Shown: positions 6,770 through 11,777 of the stretch, piece after piece
Position numbering within the stretch: the first letter of the stretch is position 1
How the letters are laid out: each line of letters starts with the position of its first letter
Assembly (NCBI GenBank): GCA_934636465.1
Contig: CAKUAR010000036.1
Span: 1 to 11,777, forward strand
DNA from: an uncultured Muribaculaceae bacterium
Lineage (GTDB): Bacteria > Bacteroidota > Bacteroidia > Bacteroidales > Muribaculaceae
DNA length: 11,777 nt
Direction: 5' to 3'
Notes under the pieces: model-generated
Told to the model about the DNA's origin: nothing
Databases searched by the model: none
The model's input: only the letters and a program-made list of their open reading frames with translations
Made by a program: the position numbers and the translations under genes

Positions 6770-8835
6770 AACTATGTGTCACAGAGAAACCGAGCGTGGC
6801 TCGTGATATTGCCGGAATTCTTGGCGCCAACGACCGCCACGAAGGTTATTATGAGGGCAACGGCTACCGTGTGACTTGGACTTTCGGGCACTTGTGCACG
6901 CTCAAGGAGCCTGCCGACTACACGCCGCGCTGGCGCTACTGGAGCATGGGCGCGTTGCCCATGATTCCTGACCGTTTTGGCATAAAACTGATAGAAGACG
7001 ACGGCATAAAACGGCAGTTCAACGTGATTAAAACCCTGATAGGTGAGGCCGACGAGGTTATCAACTGCGGTGATGCCGGGCAGGAGGGTGAATTGATTCA
7101 GCGTTGGGTCTATCAGAAAGCGGAGTGCAACATTCCGGTGAAGCGGCTTTGGATTTCGTCGCTCACCGACGAGAGCATACGCGAGGGCTTCAAGGATTTG
7201 CAGGACTCTGCCAAGTTCAACAACCTGTATTATGCCGGCTTGTCGCGCGCCATAGGCGACTGGGTGCTGGGTATGAACGCCACACGGCTCTACACGCTCA
7301 AATATGCGCGATCGCGCAATGTGTTGTCAATAGGTCGTGTGCAGACCCCAACTTTGGCACTGATTGTTAACCGCCAGCGTGAGATTGACAATTTTGTGCC
7401 AGAAGATTTCTGGGAAATAAAGACGCTTTATCGCGGCACGGTGTTCAATTCCACCAAGGGGCGCTATAAACGACAAGACGAGGCGCAGACGGTGGTCGAG
7501 ACCATCAAGCAGTCGCCGCTCATGGTTACGTCTATAGCCACCAAGAAAGGCAAGGAAGCACCGCCGCGCCTGTTCGACCTCACAAGTTTGCAGGTGGAGT
7601 GCAACCGCAAATTCTCATTCAGCGCTGACAAAACGCTGCAGACCATACAATCGCTTTATGAAAAAAAGGTGACCACCTATCCGCGTGTCGATACCACCTA
7701 TTTGAGCGATGACATATATCCCAAGGTGCCGGGCATATTGAAGGCGATGACACCCTATGCGCCCATTACGGCTCCGCTGCTTGCCCCAGGCAAAAAGCTG
7801 CCCAAGAGCAAGAAGGTGTTTGACAACAGCAAGGTCACTGACCACCATGCCATAATCCCCACCAACGTGCCACCGCAGTCAGCGTCGCTCACGCCCGACG
7901 AGAAACAGGTTTACAACCTGATTGCCGTGCGTTTCATAGCCGCGTTTTATCCTGATTGTGTGTTTTCCACCACCACGGTCATGGCGCAGATTGCTGATTT
8001 TGAATTCAAGGCTACCGGTAAGCAAATTTTGAGCGCAGGGTGGCGCGAACTCTACACAGCCAACGCTGCCGACAAAGGCGATGGCAGCGATGAGGAAAAT
8101 GGCTCTATGCCTGCATTTGTTGAGGGCGAGAGTGGTCCGCATGAGCCGTCACTCGTTAAAAAAAGCACCCAGCCCCCCAAGCCTTACACCGAGGGAACTC
8201 TGCTGCGAGCTATGGAGACCGCCGGCAAGACCGTAGATGATGAGGCATTGCGCGATGCTATGAAGGAAAACGGCATTGGCCGGCCTTCCACACGCGCCGC
8301 CATCATTGAAACCCTGTTTAAGCGGCACTACATACGCAAGGAGCGCAAAAGCCTTGTGCCCACTCCGGCAGGATTTCAGCTTATCGACACCATAAAGGAA
8401 AAATTGCTCAAATCGGCAAAATTGACTGGCTTGTGGGAGAATAAGCTGCGCAAGATAGAGCGTGGCGAGTTCTCGGCAAAGCAGTTCGTAGATGAGCTTA
8501 AGGTTATGGTCAGCGAGGTGGTGCTTAATGTGATGCGCGACAACAGCAGTGGCGCCATAGAGGTGGAGGCCGACGCGCCCAAGACACCGTCGGGTGGCGG
8601 AGAGGCCAAGAAGCGTGTGCGCAAGCCTGCCCCCAAGTCGCTCGATGAGATTGCCTGCCCCTTGTGTGGCAAGGGACATATTATCAAGGGTCACGTTGCA
8701 TACGGCTGCAGCGAGTTTCGCACCGGGTGTGCGCTGAGGCTGCCGTTTGACCAATATCCGGCCGACCTCACGCCACGCAAACTCAACACGCTTATCAATA
8801 AGAACAAAAAAGAATTGAAGAAAAACAATGACTGA
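6766..8835 (+). CDS. topB: DNA topoisomerase III (type IA), TOPRIM variant
   Basis: This 689-aa type IA topoisomerase passes DNA through a transient single-strand break and mainly decatenates replication and recombination intermediates. The TOPRIM domain starts with Glu7 in T-E-K-P-S-V-A, then D-A-G-Q-E-G-E at 103-109. The catalytic tyrosine is Tyr305 in T-T-Y-P-R-V-D-T. Further core motifs include S-I-G-R-V-Q-T-P at 188-195, H-H-A-I-I-P-T at 360-366 and G-I-G-R-P-S-T-R at 503-510. A basic linker (about 600-625) precedes a C-terminal zinc-ribbon-like module with Cys631, 634, 648 and 655. The TOPRIM motif departs from the usual DxDREGE/Q: the second Asp is Gly105 and the Arg is Gln106. I recall this variant in Bacteroidota enzymes, so it is probably lineage-specific rather than inactivating. 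The ATG at 6766 overlaps the mazG stop; the in-frame alternative at 6733 would add 11 residues inside mazG and spoil the conserved N-terminus. Confidence 0.93.
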   Translation: MKLCVTEKPSVARDIAGILGANDRHEGYYEGNGYRVTWTFGHLCTLKEPADYTPRWRYWSMGALPMIPDRFGIKLIEDDGIKRQFNVIKTLIGEADEVINCGDAGQEGELIQRWVYQKAECNIPVKRLWISSLTDESIREGFKDLQDSAKFNNLYYAGLSRAIGDWVLGMNATRLYTLKYARSRNVLSIGRVQTPTLALIVNRQREIDNFVPEDFWEIKTLYRGTVFNSTKGRYKRQDEAQTVVETIKQSPLMVTSIATKKGKEAPPRLFDLTSLQVECNRKFSFSADKTLQTIQSLYEKKVTTYPRVDTTYLSDDIYPKVPGILKAMTPYAPITAPLLAPGKKLPKSKKVFDNSKVTDHHAIIPTNVPPQSASLTPDEKQVYNLIAVRFIAAFYPDCVFSTTTVMAQIADFEFKATGKQILSAGWRELYTANAADKGDGSDEENGSMPAFVEGESGPHEPSLVKKSTQPPKPYTEGTLLRAMETAGKTVDDEALRDAMKENGIGRPSTRAAIIETLFKRHYIRKERKSLVPTPAGFQLIDTIKEKLLKSAKLTGLWENKLRKIERGEFSAKQFVDELKVMVSEVVLNVMRDNSSGAIEVEADAPKTPSGGGEAKKRVRKPAPKSLDEIACPLCGKGHIIKGHVAYGCSEFRTGCALRLPFDQYPADLTPRKLNTLINKNKKELKKNND

Positions 8836-9334
8836 AGAAATTTTCCCTATCGTTGACGAGACTGGTCGTGTGATTGGCAAGGCCACGCGCAAAGAGTGCC
8901 ACTCCGGCTCACGTCTGCTGCACCCTGTGGTGCATCTGCATGTGTTCGACCGCCAAGGTCGGCTTTATTTGCAGAAGCGGGCACACAACAAGCTCATTCA
9001 GCCCGACAAGTGGGACACTGCCGTGGGTGGACATGTGGATTATGGTGAGACCGTGATGCAGGCTCTGCGCCGCGAGACTCGCGAGGAACTTGGCTTGCTC
9101 AGCTTTGAGCCAGTGGAGCTGTTCCTCTATGTGTTCGACAGCGATGTGGAGCGTGAACTGGTCAACGCTTTCAGAACGGTTACTGACCGTGAGGCGTTTG
9201 ATTTCGACACCACCGAGGTGGCTGACGGCCGTTTTTGGACGCTTGACGAAATTCGCCGCAGCATAGGGCAGGGAGTGCTTACGCCCAACTTTGAGCAGGA
9301 ATTTGTGAGGCTTGAAGAGACGTTGCGCCTATAA
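8828..9334 (+). CDS. Nudix hydrolase
   Basis: This 168-aa cytoplasmic pyrophosphohydrolase would cleave a nucleoside diphosphate linked to another moiety. The Nudix box lies at 68-90 with Gly68, Glu74, Arg82-Glu83, Glu86-Glu87 and Gly89. It is complete except for Thr84, where an aliphatic residue is usual. The N-terminus (E-E-I-F-P-I-V-D-E-T-G-R-V-I-G) and the central H-P-V-V-H-L-H-V-F with L-Y-L-Q-K-R resemble the subgroup that includes isopentenyl-diphosphate isomerase and the YfcD-type hydrolases. IPP isomerase itself is possible but not shown, and the substrate is unknown. The ATG overlaps the last 8 nt of topB, so it is probably translated by coupling and belongs to the dsbD-mazG-topB operon. 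Confidence 0.88.
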   Translation: MTEEIFPIVDETGRVIGKATRKECHSGSRLLHPVVHLHVFDRQGRLYLQKRAHNKLIQPDKWDTAVGGHVDYGETVMQALRRETREELGLLSFEPVELFLYVFDSDVERELVNAFRTVTDREAFDFDTTEVADGRFWTLDEIRRSIGQGVLTPNFEQEFVRLEETLRL

Positions 9335-9345
9335 TTCACTTGATT

Positions 9346-9591
9346 ATGCCGGTTCTTGTGCAATACATCATAGTGGGTGTGGTAGTCGCGCTTTGCGTGG
9401 TGCTTGCGCTGCGTGCTGTCTATCGTGCTCTGCATCGGCACCGCTCCGTGCTCTATGGCTGCCACGGTTGCAAACTCAGTGCCGTGTGCCGTAGCCCGAA
9501 GCGGGAAAGAGGTTTGAATTGGGCAAATCGGCGAGAACCCGGTGAAAATGGTGAAAAATGCGCGCGCAAAGTTGCACAAGAAGAAAAATAG
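9346..9591 (+). CDS. small Cys-rich single-span membrane protein (FeoB-associated-like)
   Basis: This 81-aa protein has one hydrophobic span at about 4-24, a basic stretch (R-A-V-Y-R-A-L-H-R-H-R, 23-33), then a cysteine cluster G-C-H-G-C-K-L-S-A-V-C with Cys39, Cys42 and Cys48, and a polar tail. This layout resembles the short 'FeoB-associated Cys-rich membrane protein' family, which has a possible metal-binding role, but there is no feoB in the window. The tail (about 52-81) is longer than I would expect and has one more cysteine (72). The ATG at 9346 lies 11 nt after the Nudix stop, consistent with the same operon; a TTG at 9340 is a less likely start. The 3' end of the gene contains the -33 element of the tRNA-Cys promoter. 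Confidence 0.65.
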   Translation: MPVLVQYIIVGVVVALCVVLALRAVYRALHRHRSVLYGCHGCKLSAVCRSPKRERGLNWANRREPGENGEKCARKVAQEEK

Positions 9592-9602
9592 TAATATCTT
9601 TG
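9572..9602 (+). promoter_or_regulatory. consensus promoter of the tRNA-Cys gene
   Basis: TTG at 9572-9574, a 20-bp spacer and TATCTTTG at 9595-9602 form an ideal Bacteroidota promoter. It would start transcription near 9609, about 9 nt before the mature tRNA. The -33 element lies inside the preceding coding sequence, and the -7 box starts 4 nt after its stop codon. Confidence 0.8.
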
Positions 9603-9617
9603 CACCCACAAACCGAT

Positions 9618-9689
9618 GGTCACTTGGATGAGCGGTTTAGTCACTGGTCTGCAAAACCAGGTACGGCGGTTCGAGTCCGCCAGTGACCT
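9618..9689 (+). tRNA. tRNA-Cys (anticodon GCA)
   Basis: A full cloverleaf can be drawn. The acceptor stem is GGTCACT/AGTGACC (9618-9624 with 9682-9688). The D-arm is short, opening with GAT at 9627-9629. The anticodon stem is CTGGT/ACCAG around the loop CTGCAAA, with GCA at 9651-9653. The variable loop is 4 nt (GTAC). The T-stem is GGCGG/CCGCC with loop TTCGAGT. Position 73 is T (9689), the discriminator base that is a known identity element of cysteine tRNAs and supports the call. The 3' CCA is not encoded. The gene has its own promoter and terminator. I found no second copy of its 3' end in the window, so there is no sign of an integrated element here. Confidence 0.95.
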
Positions 9690-9692
9690 CCC

Positions 9693-9727
9693 AAAGCGTT
9701 GAGCTGTTAAAAGCTCAACGCTTTTTT
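9693..9727 (+). terminator. Rho-independent terminator after tRNA-Cys
   Basis: A perfect 13-bp stem (9693-9705 with 9712-9724, AAAGCGTTGAGCT/AGCTCAACGCTTT) closes a 6-nt loop and runs into six T residues (9722-9727). It is the strongest terminator in the window and would also end any read-through from the dsbD operon. Confidence 0.93.
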
Positions 9728-9892
9728 CGTCTCCGATGTGACTTCCAAATAGAAGTGCAACGCTCCGCAGAGTGACGTAAGCCGTAAAATTATGAAAAAC
9801 ACTGCGGAGGTTTGCTTTGCGGCTGGAATCCGCCCCGACCGTCTGTTTTAATTAAAAAAGATTAATAGAGCTGATATTTTGCGCAAAATGTT
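9728..9892. other. non-coding spacer with several inverted repeats
   Basis: I see no gene here, as all frames have frequent stops. The left part holds two inverted repeats: ACTTC/GAAGT (9741-9745 with 9752-9756) and a perfect 8-bp pair CTCCGCAG/CTGCGGAG (9763-9770 with 9802-9809) around a 31-nt loop. A short GCGG/CCGC pair follows at 9819-9833. The right part is AT-rich and leads into the next promoter, with a perfect 12-bp palindrome TTTTGCGCAAAA at 9877-9888. Whether the left part is transcribed is unknown, because it lies after a strong terminator. Confidence 0.5.
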
Positions 9893-9922
9893 TTGCAGAT
9901 GCAAAAATGGGGCATATCTTTG
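9893..9922 (+). promoter_or_regulatory. consensus promoter of a small RNA
   Basis: TTG at 9893-9895, a 19-bp spacer and TATCTTTG at 9915-9922, followed by GCA, fit the Bacteroidota consensus exactly. The expected start is near 9929. The palindrome at 9877-9888 ends 4 bp upstream of the TTG and could be a regulator site. No credible protein start follows; instead the transcript reaches a terminator after about 146 nt. Confidence 0.78.
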
Positions 9923-9928
9923 CATCAG

Positions 9929-10074
9929 TTTTCATGGTATTAGTTTTTAAGGTTATGAAATGACGAGCGTCGCGATGACGATTTTCATCTTCATTTGTTT
10001 AAGGTTTATGTTAATGGTATTAGAAGGTTAATTAGTTAAGCGATCCCCGATGTGTAATCGAGGATTCTTTTTTT
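9929..10074 (+). ncRNA. candidate independent small RNA, about 146 nt
   Basis: A consensus promoter and a terminator with a T-tract bracket this segment, and it has no good open reading frame. It carries a direct repeat, ATGGTATTAG, at 9934-9943 and 10014-10023, each followed by AAGGTTA (9949-9955 and 10024-10030), and a third near-copy, AAGGTTTA, at 10001-10008. Between the repeats a hairpin can form: ATGAAAT/ATTTTCAT outside (9955-9961 with 9981-9988) and CGTC/GACG inside (9968-9971 with 9977-9980). The repeated single-stranded modules with a hairpin between them and a terminal stem look like a regulatory RNA. The general pattern seems familiar from Bacteroidales intergenic regions, but I cannot name a family. 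It could instead be the leader of the downstream gene, but the terminator and that gene's own promoter argue against this. Confidence 0.65.
10042..10074 (+). terminator. Rho-independent terminator of the small RNA
   Basis: The stem GATCCCCGAT/ATCGAGGATT (10042-10051 with 10057-10066) has nine pairs, including one G-T wobble, plus a single C-A mismatch. Its loop is GTGTA, and the T-rich run TTCTTTTTTT (10065-10074) follows. Confidence 0.82.
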
Positions 10075-10167
10075 ATGCCTATATCCATTTTTTTTTGTTG
10101 AACGGTGCGGCAGAGGACAGTGCGGAATCCTTACGGTGCTAAAAAATGTTAAAACAAAAAAGGGGCA

Positions 10168-10198
10168 TTGTTTTTGTGTTTATAGCAAACTATATTTG
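10168..10198 (+). promoter_or_regulatory. consensus promoter of the secreted protein gene
   Basis: TTG at 10168-10170, a 20-bp spacer and TATATTTG at 10191-10198 match the Bacteroidota consensus. The start would be near 10205, leaving a leader of about 145 nt before the ATG at 10351. That leader is long for this genome and contains a possible 28-codon mini-ORF (10234-10320). The stretch 10075-10167, before the promoter, shows nothing I can name. Confidence 0.75.
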
Positions 10199-10233
10199 CC
10201 ACTGAAACATTTGAAGCCAAGTGGGTGAAAATC

Positions 10234-10320
10234 ATGAAGCTAAATGCAAGACGCGGCGCGCGGAAAAATCTTACTGTGTCTGTGTCGTTTCCCATAAAAT
10301 TGACAAGAAAACACCATTAA
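10234..10320 (+). other. possible mini-ORF (28 codons) in a leader
   Basis: An ATG at 10234 follows the A-rich GTGAAAATC and opens a 28-codon frame ending in TAA at 10318-10320, 30 nt before the next gene. The predicted peptide is basic, with M-K-L-N-A-R-R-G-A-R-K at its start and K-L-T-R-K-H-H at its end. It may be a leader peptide, a small protein or chance; nothing confirms translation. Confidence 0.25.
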
Positions 10321-10350
10321 GAAAGTAGATACATAAAAATAAATGCGACT

Positions 10351-11112
10351 ATGAAAAAGATAGCATTATTATTAGCGTTGTTCGCCACGATGAGCATTAG
10401 TGCCAGCGCACAACGCCTCGACATGACCGGTGGCAAGGAGTTTTCACTGTTTTCGAGCTATGCTATGTCGGCTCACGGCGTTAGTCTGAAAATCCCGGCT
10501 GGTTTCAAGGTGCTTGAGTATGAAACCGACAGTCTGTGGCTTCCGGTCACCAACTGCTGGCTCGACAATGGCCATGGCATAACTCCGTTTTTCCGCCACT
10601 CGCTTGTTAGTGCTGATGGCAAGTGCATGATGTTTTATCCAGCACTTGATGGTTGCGACATGGTTGCCAAAGACGGCCGTGGCGAAAACGACGTTTACAA
10701 CGACATTGCCGCTGCCGTCAACACTGCTACTGGCGCAAAACTTGTTGTTGACGACAAGACCAAGCCGCTGCTCCGTCAGATGGCTATGGAGTTGTCGCCG
10801 GCCACGGCAAAACGCTTGTTCCGTGCCGACCGCATGTTTGTAGCTTCGTTGCCAATGGCCAAGCCTTATCGCAACACATTCACTCGCTGCGTTGGCGTTT
10901 ACCTCTATAAGTCTGGCTTCATGCCGCTGTATTTCAAGATTCTTCTCACAGATGCCGCCAAAGCCGATGTTGAGAAATACATCTCCGCATTGTCTGCCAG
11001 CGTGGCCTATGGCACGGCTGCTCCCGCCAAGAGCTTCAAGCAGCAGGCAGCGGAATGGGACAATTATGTGAAGCAGGTGAAGATGCTGGAGTCGGTTGCC
11101 GCCGCAAAATAA
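10351..11112 (+). CDS. secreted or periplasmic protein of unknown function, 253 aa
   Basis: I do not recognise this family. A clear type I signal peptide occupies 1-20 (M-K-K-I-A-L-L-L-A-L to A-S-A, cut before Gln21), with no lipobox cysteine, so the mature protein should be soluble in the periplasm or exported. The mature part is about 233 aa with four cysteines (69, 92, 102, 180). It has a mixed alpha/beta look, with a Phe/Tyr-rich segment at 173-198 (including V-G-V-Y-L-Y-K-S-G-F and P-L-Y-F-K-I-L-L-T) and a helical, Ala/Lys-rich C-terminal tail (about 225-253). The two halves could be parts of one compact domain. There is no C-terminal sorting domain. It has its own promoter and long leader. 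A UUCG hairpin covers its stop, so it is probably monocistronic. Confidence 0.82.
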   Translation: MKKIALLLALFATMSISASAQRLDMTGGKEFSLFSSYAMSAHGVSLKIPAGFKVLEYETDSLWLPVTNCWLDNGHGITPFFRHSLVSADGKCMMFYPALDGCDMVAKDGRGENDVYNDIAAAVNTATGAKLVVDDKTKPLLRQMAMELSPATAKRLFRADRMFVASLPMAKPYRNTFTRCVGVYLYKSGFMPLYFKILLTDAAKADVEKYISALSASVAYGTAAPAKSFKQQAAEWDNYVKQVKMLESVAAAK

Positions 11113-11137
11113 TGTGTTCGCACATTTCCAGTGCGGC
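11101..11137 (+). terminator. hairpin overlapping the stop codon, possible terminator
   Basis: AATGTG-TTCG-CACATT (11111-11126) is a perfect 6-bp stem with a stable UUCG-type tetraloop; it begins inside the stop codon TAA (11110-11112). A further pair, GCCGCA/TGCGGC (11101-11106 with 11132-11137), encloses it. There is no T-tract, so it may protect the 3' end rather than terminate. Confidence 0.4.
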
Positions 11138-11150
11138 CATGCTGCGGCGT

Positions 11151-11181
11151 TTGCCAGAACTGCAAAATTCGGTTATATTTG
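11151..11181 (+). promoter_or_regulatory. consensus promoter of the TerB-like gene
   Basis: TTG at 11151-11153, a 20-bp spacer and TATATTTG at 11174-11181 match the consensus. The start near 11188 gives a leader of about 17 nt before the ATG at 11205. Confidence 0.75.
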
Positions 11182-11204
11182 TGTCGTTAATTTACTATTA
11201 GAAT

Positions 11205-11555
11205 ATGACACAAAAAACAAATGGTGTTGCGTTCAGCAAACCGCAGCGCGAGGCAATCGTGAGTTTGCTCGTGGAGATGGTTAACATTGACGATGTGGTC
11301 GCGTTTGGCGAGCTCGTCACGGCAAATAGCCAGAACGACCGTCTCGGCGTGACCGACGATGATTTTGTCGCGGGGCGCAAGCTCGGCATGCAGCAGGCGT
11401 GTGAGATTGTGGCAGGCATGAGCGACGAGCAAAAAATAGTGCTTGGCAAATTGCTTGTCGAGGCTATCGATGCCGACGGTCGTGTCGATTCGCGAGAGGT
11501 GGCGTTGCTCGAGAGTATAGGCAGGGCTACTGGACTTGATACTGTGTTTCCTTAA
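11205..11555 (+). CDS. TerB-like small helical protein, 116 aa
   Basis: This is a short cytoplasmic protein with no signal peptide or membrane span. It appears all-helical. The C-terminal part reads L-G-K-L-L-V-E-A-I-D-A-D-G-R-V-D-S-R-E-V-A (about 80-100), then L-L-E-S-I-G-R-A-T-G-L (101-111). The A-D-G-x-(I/V)-x-x-x-E pattern followed by a hydrophobic helix is the hallmark of TerB/DUF533-like helical domains, which may bind divalent metal. The N-terminal helix R-E-A-I-V-S-L-L-V-E-M-V-N-I-D-D (15-30) looks like a related half-repeat. It is shorter than typical TerB (about 140-150 aa). No other ter genes are nearby, so tellurite resistance should not be assumed. It has its own promoter and no operon partner in the window. 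Confidence 0.72.
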   Translation: MTQKTNGVAFSKPQREAIVSLLVEMVNIDDVVAFGELVTANSQNDRLGVTDDDFVAGRKLGMQQACEIVAGMSDEQKIVLGKLLVEAIDADGRVDSREVALLESIGRATGLDTVFP

Positions 11556-11729
11556 TGCCCTGGAGCGGCTTTTCCGCTTGGCGTTGTCGCGCCGGTTTGT
11601 GTGATTGTGCGGGGCGTGTCGCTTGTGGGCGTTGTTACGCTAAAATATTTTAAAAATTTTTACAGTCTGTCACACAGCCAGATACGCTGTGGTTATGTGA
11701 TTTTTGCGCAAAAAACTTTCTCTGAAAAT
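11556..11729 (+). other. non-coding spacer with hairpins and AT-rich tract
   Basis: I see no gene in this stretch. Small hairpins after the TerB-like stop include AGCGG-CTTTT-CCGCT (11564-11578) and CACAGC/GCTGTG (11673-11678 with 11686-11691); either might end that transcript, though neither has a strong T-tract directly after it. An AT-rich block lies at 11641-11661, and the perfect 14-bp palindrome TTTTTGCGCAAAAA lies at 11701-11714. Confidence 0.45.
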
Positions 11730-11759
11730 TTGGTAATTTCAGAAAAAGCAGTACCTTTG
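11730..11759 (+). promoter_or_regulatory. strong promoter pointing off the right edge
   Basis: TTG at 11730-11732, a 19-bp spacer and TACCTTTG at 11752-11759, followed by GCATCGC, form a consensus promoter. The A/T-rich bases just upstream resemble an UP element. Transcription would start near 11766. Its gene lies beyond the window; the layout resembles strong stable-RNA or ribosomal promoters of this group, but that is a guess. Confidence 0.72.
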
Positions 11760-11777
11760 CATCGCTTTTGAGAAATA

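Noticed and set aside
8149..8892. 247-codon open frame on the minus strand within topB
   Set aside because: It is antisense to the conserved C-terminal part of topB and has no recognisable domain.
9618..9689. tRNA-Cys as an integration site for a mobile element
   Set aside because: No integrase and no second copy of the tRNA 3' end is visible in the window.
11205..11555. Tellurite resistance locus based on the TerB-like protein
   Set aside because: Only one short TerB-like domain is present; no other ter genes are nearby, so the resistance role is unsupported.
11670..11700. TCACA...TGTGA arrangement as a CRP-type operator
   Set aside because: Spacing is far too wide for a CRP site (5-bp half sites over 31 bp), and an overlapping CACAGC/GCTGTG hairpin explains the symmetry more simply.

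Overview
The window looks like chromosomal DNA from a Bacteroidales bacterium, possibly from a Muribaculaceae-like lineage (the family is inference). Three things support this. The promoters fit the Bacteroidota form, TTG, 19-20 bp, then TAnnTTTG. Gene starts lack Shine-Dalgarno sequences and are preceded by A-rich stretches. The proteins recognised (GlmM, a DUF4827-like lipoprotein, DsbD, MazG and TopB) are of Bacteroidales type. I see no transposase, integrase, phage gene, CRISPR array or rRNA. Most of the window is ordinary housekeeping DNA.

Left part (1-3740). The first 31 bases may be the start of a minus-strand gene that runs off the edge. An 88-aa protein of unknown function (325-591, plus) faces a minus-strand cluster across a shared stem-loop at 613-647. 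In transcription order the cluster is a DHH/DHHA1 phosphoesterase (NrnA type), a small lipoprotein with a possible FKBP-like C-terminal half, and phosphoglucosamine mutase GlmM, which makes GlcN-1-P for peptidoglycan and LPS precursors.

Middle (3741-9591). A divergent promoter region separates that cluster from a tight plus-strand operon: dsbD, mazG, topB and a Nudix hydrolase, closely followed by an 81-aa Cys-rich membrane protein. The first three junctions are ATGA or 8-nt overlaps, so translation is probably coupled. The operon joins envelope thiol reduction, clean-up of (d)NTPs and DNA decatenation. A tandem 11-bp duplication able to form a GC-rich hairpin sits at the expected 5' end of its mRNA.

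Right part (9592-11777). A tRNA-Cys(GCA) has its own consensus promoter, which overlaps the end of the Cys-rich gene, and a textbook terminator. A structured spacer follows. Next comes a likely independent small RNA of about 146 nt (9929-10074) with its own promoter and terminator and internal repeats; I consider this the most interesting item here. A secreted 253-aa protein of unknown family follows after a ~145-nt leader that contains a 28-codon mini-ORF. Then comes a 116-aa TerB-like protein with its own promoter, and finally a strong promoter pointing off the right edge. Two of the right-hand promoters have a TTTTGCGCAAAA palindrome just upstream.
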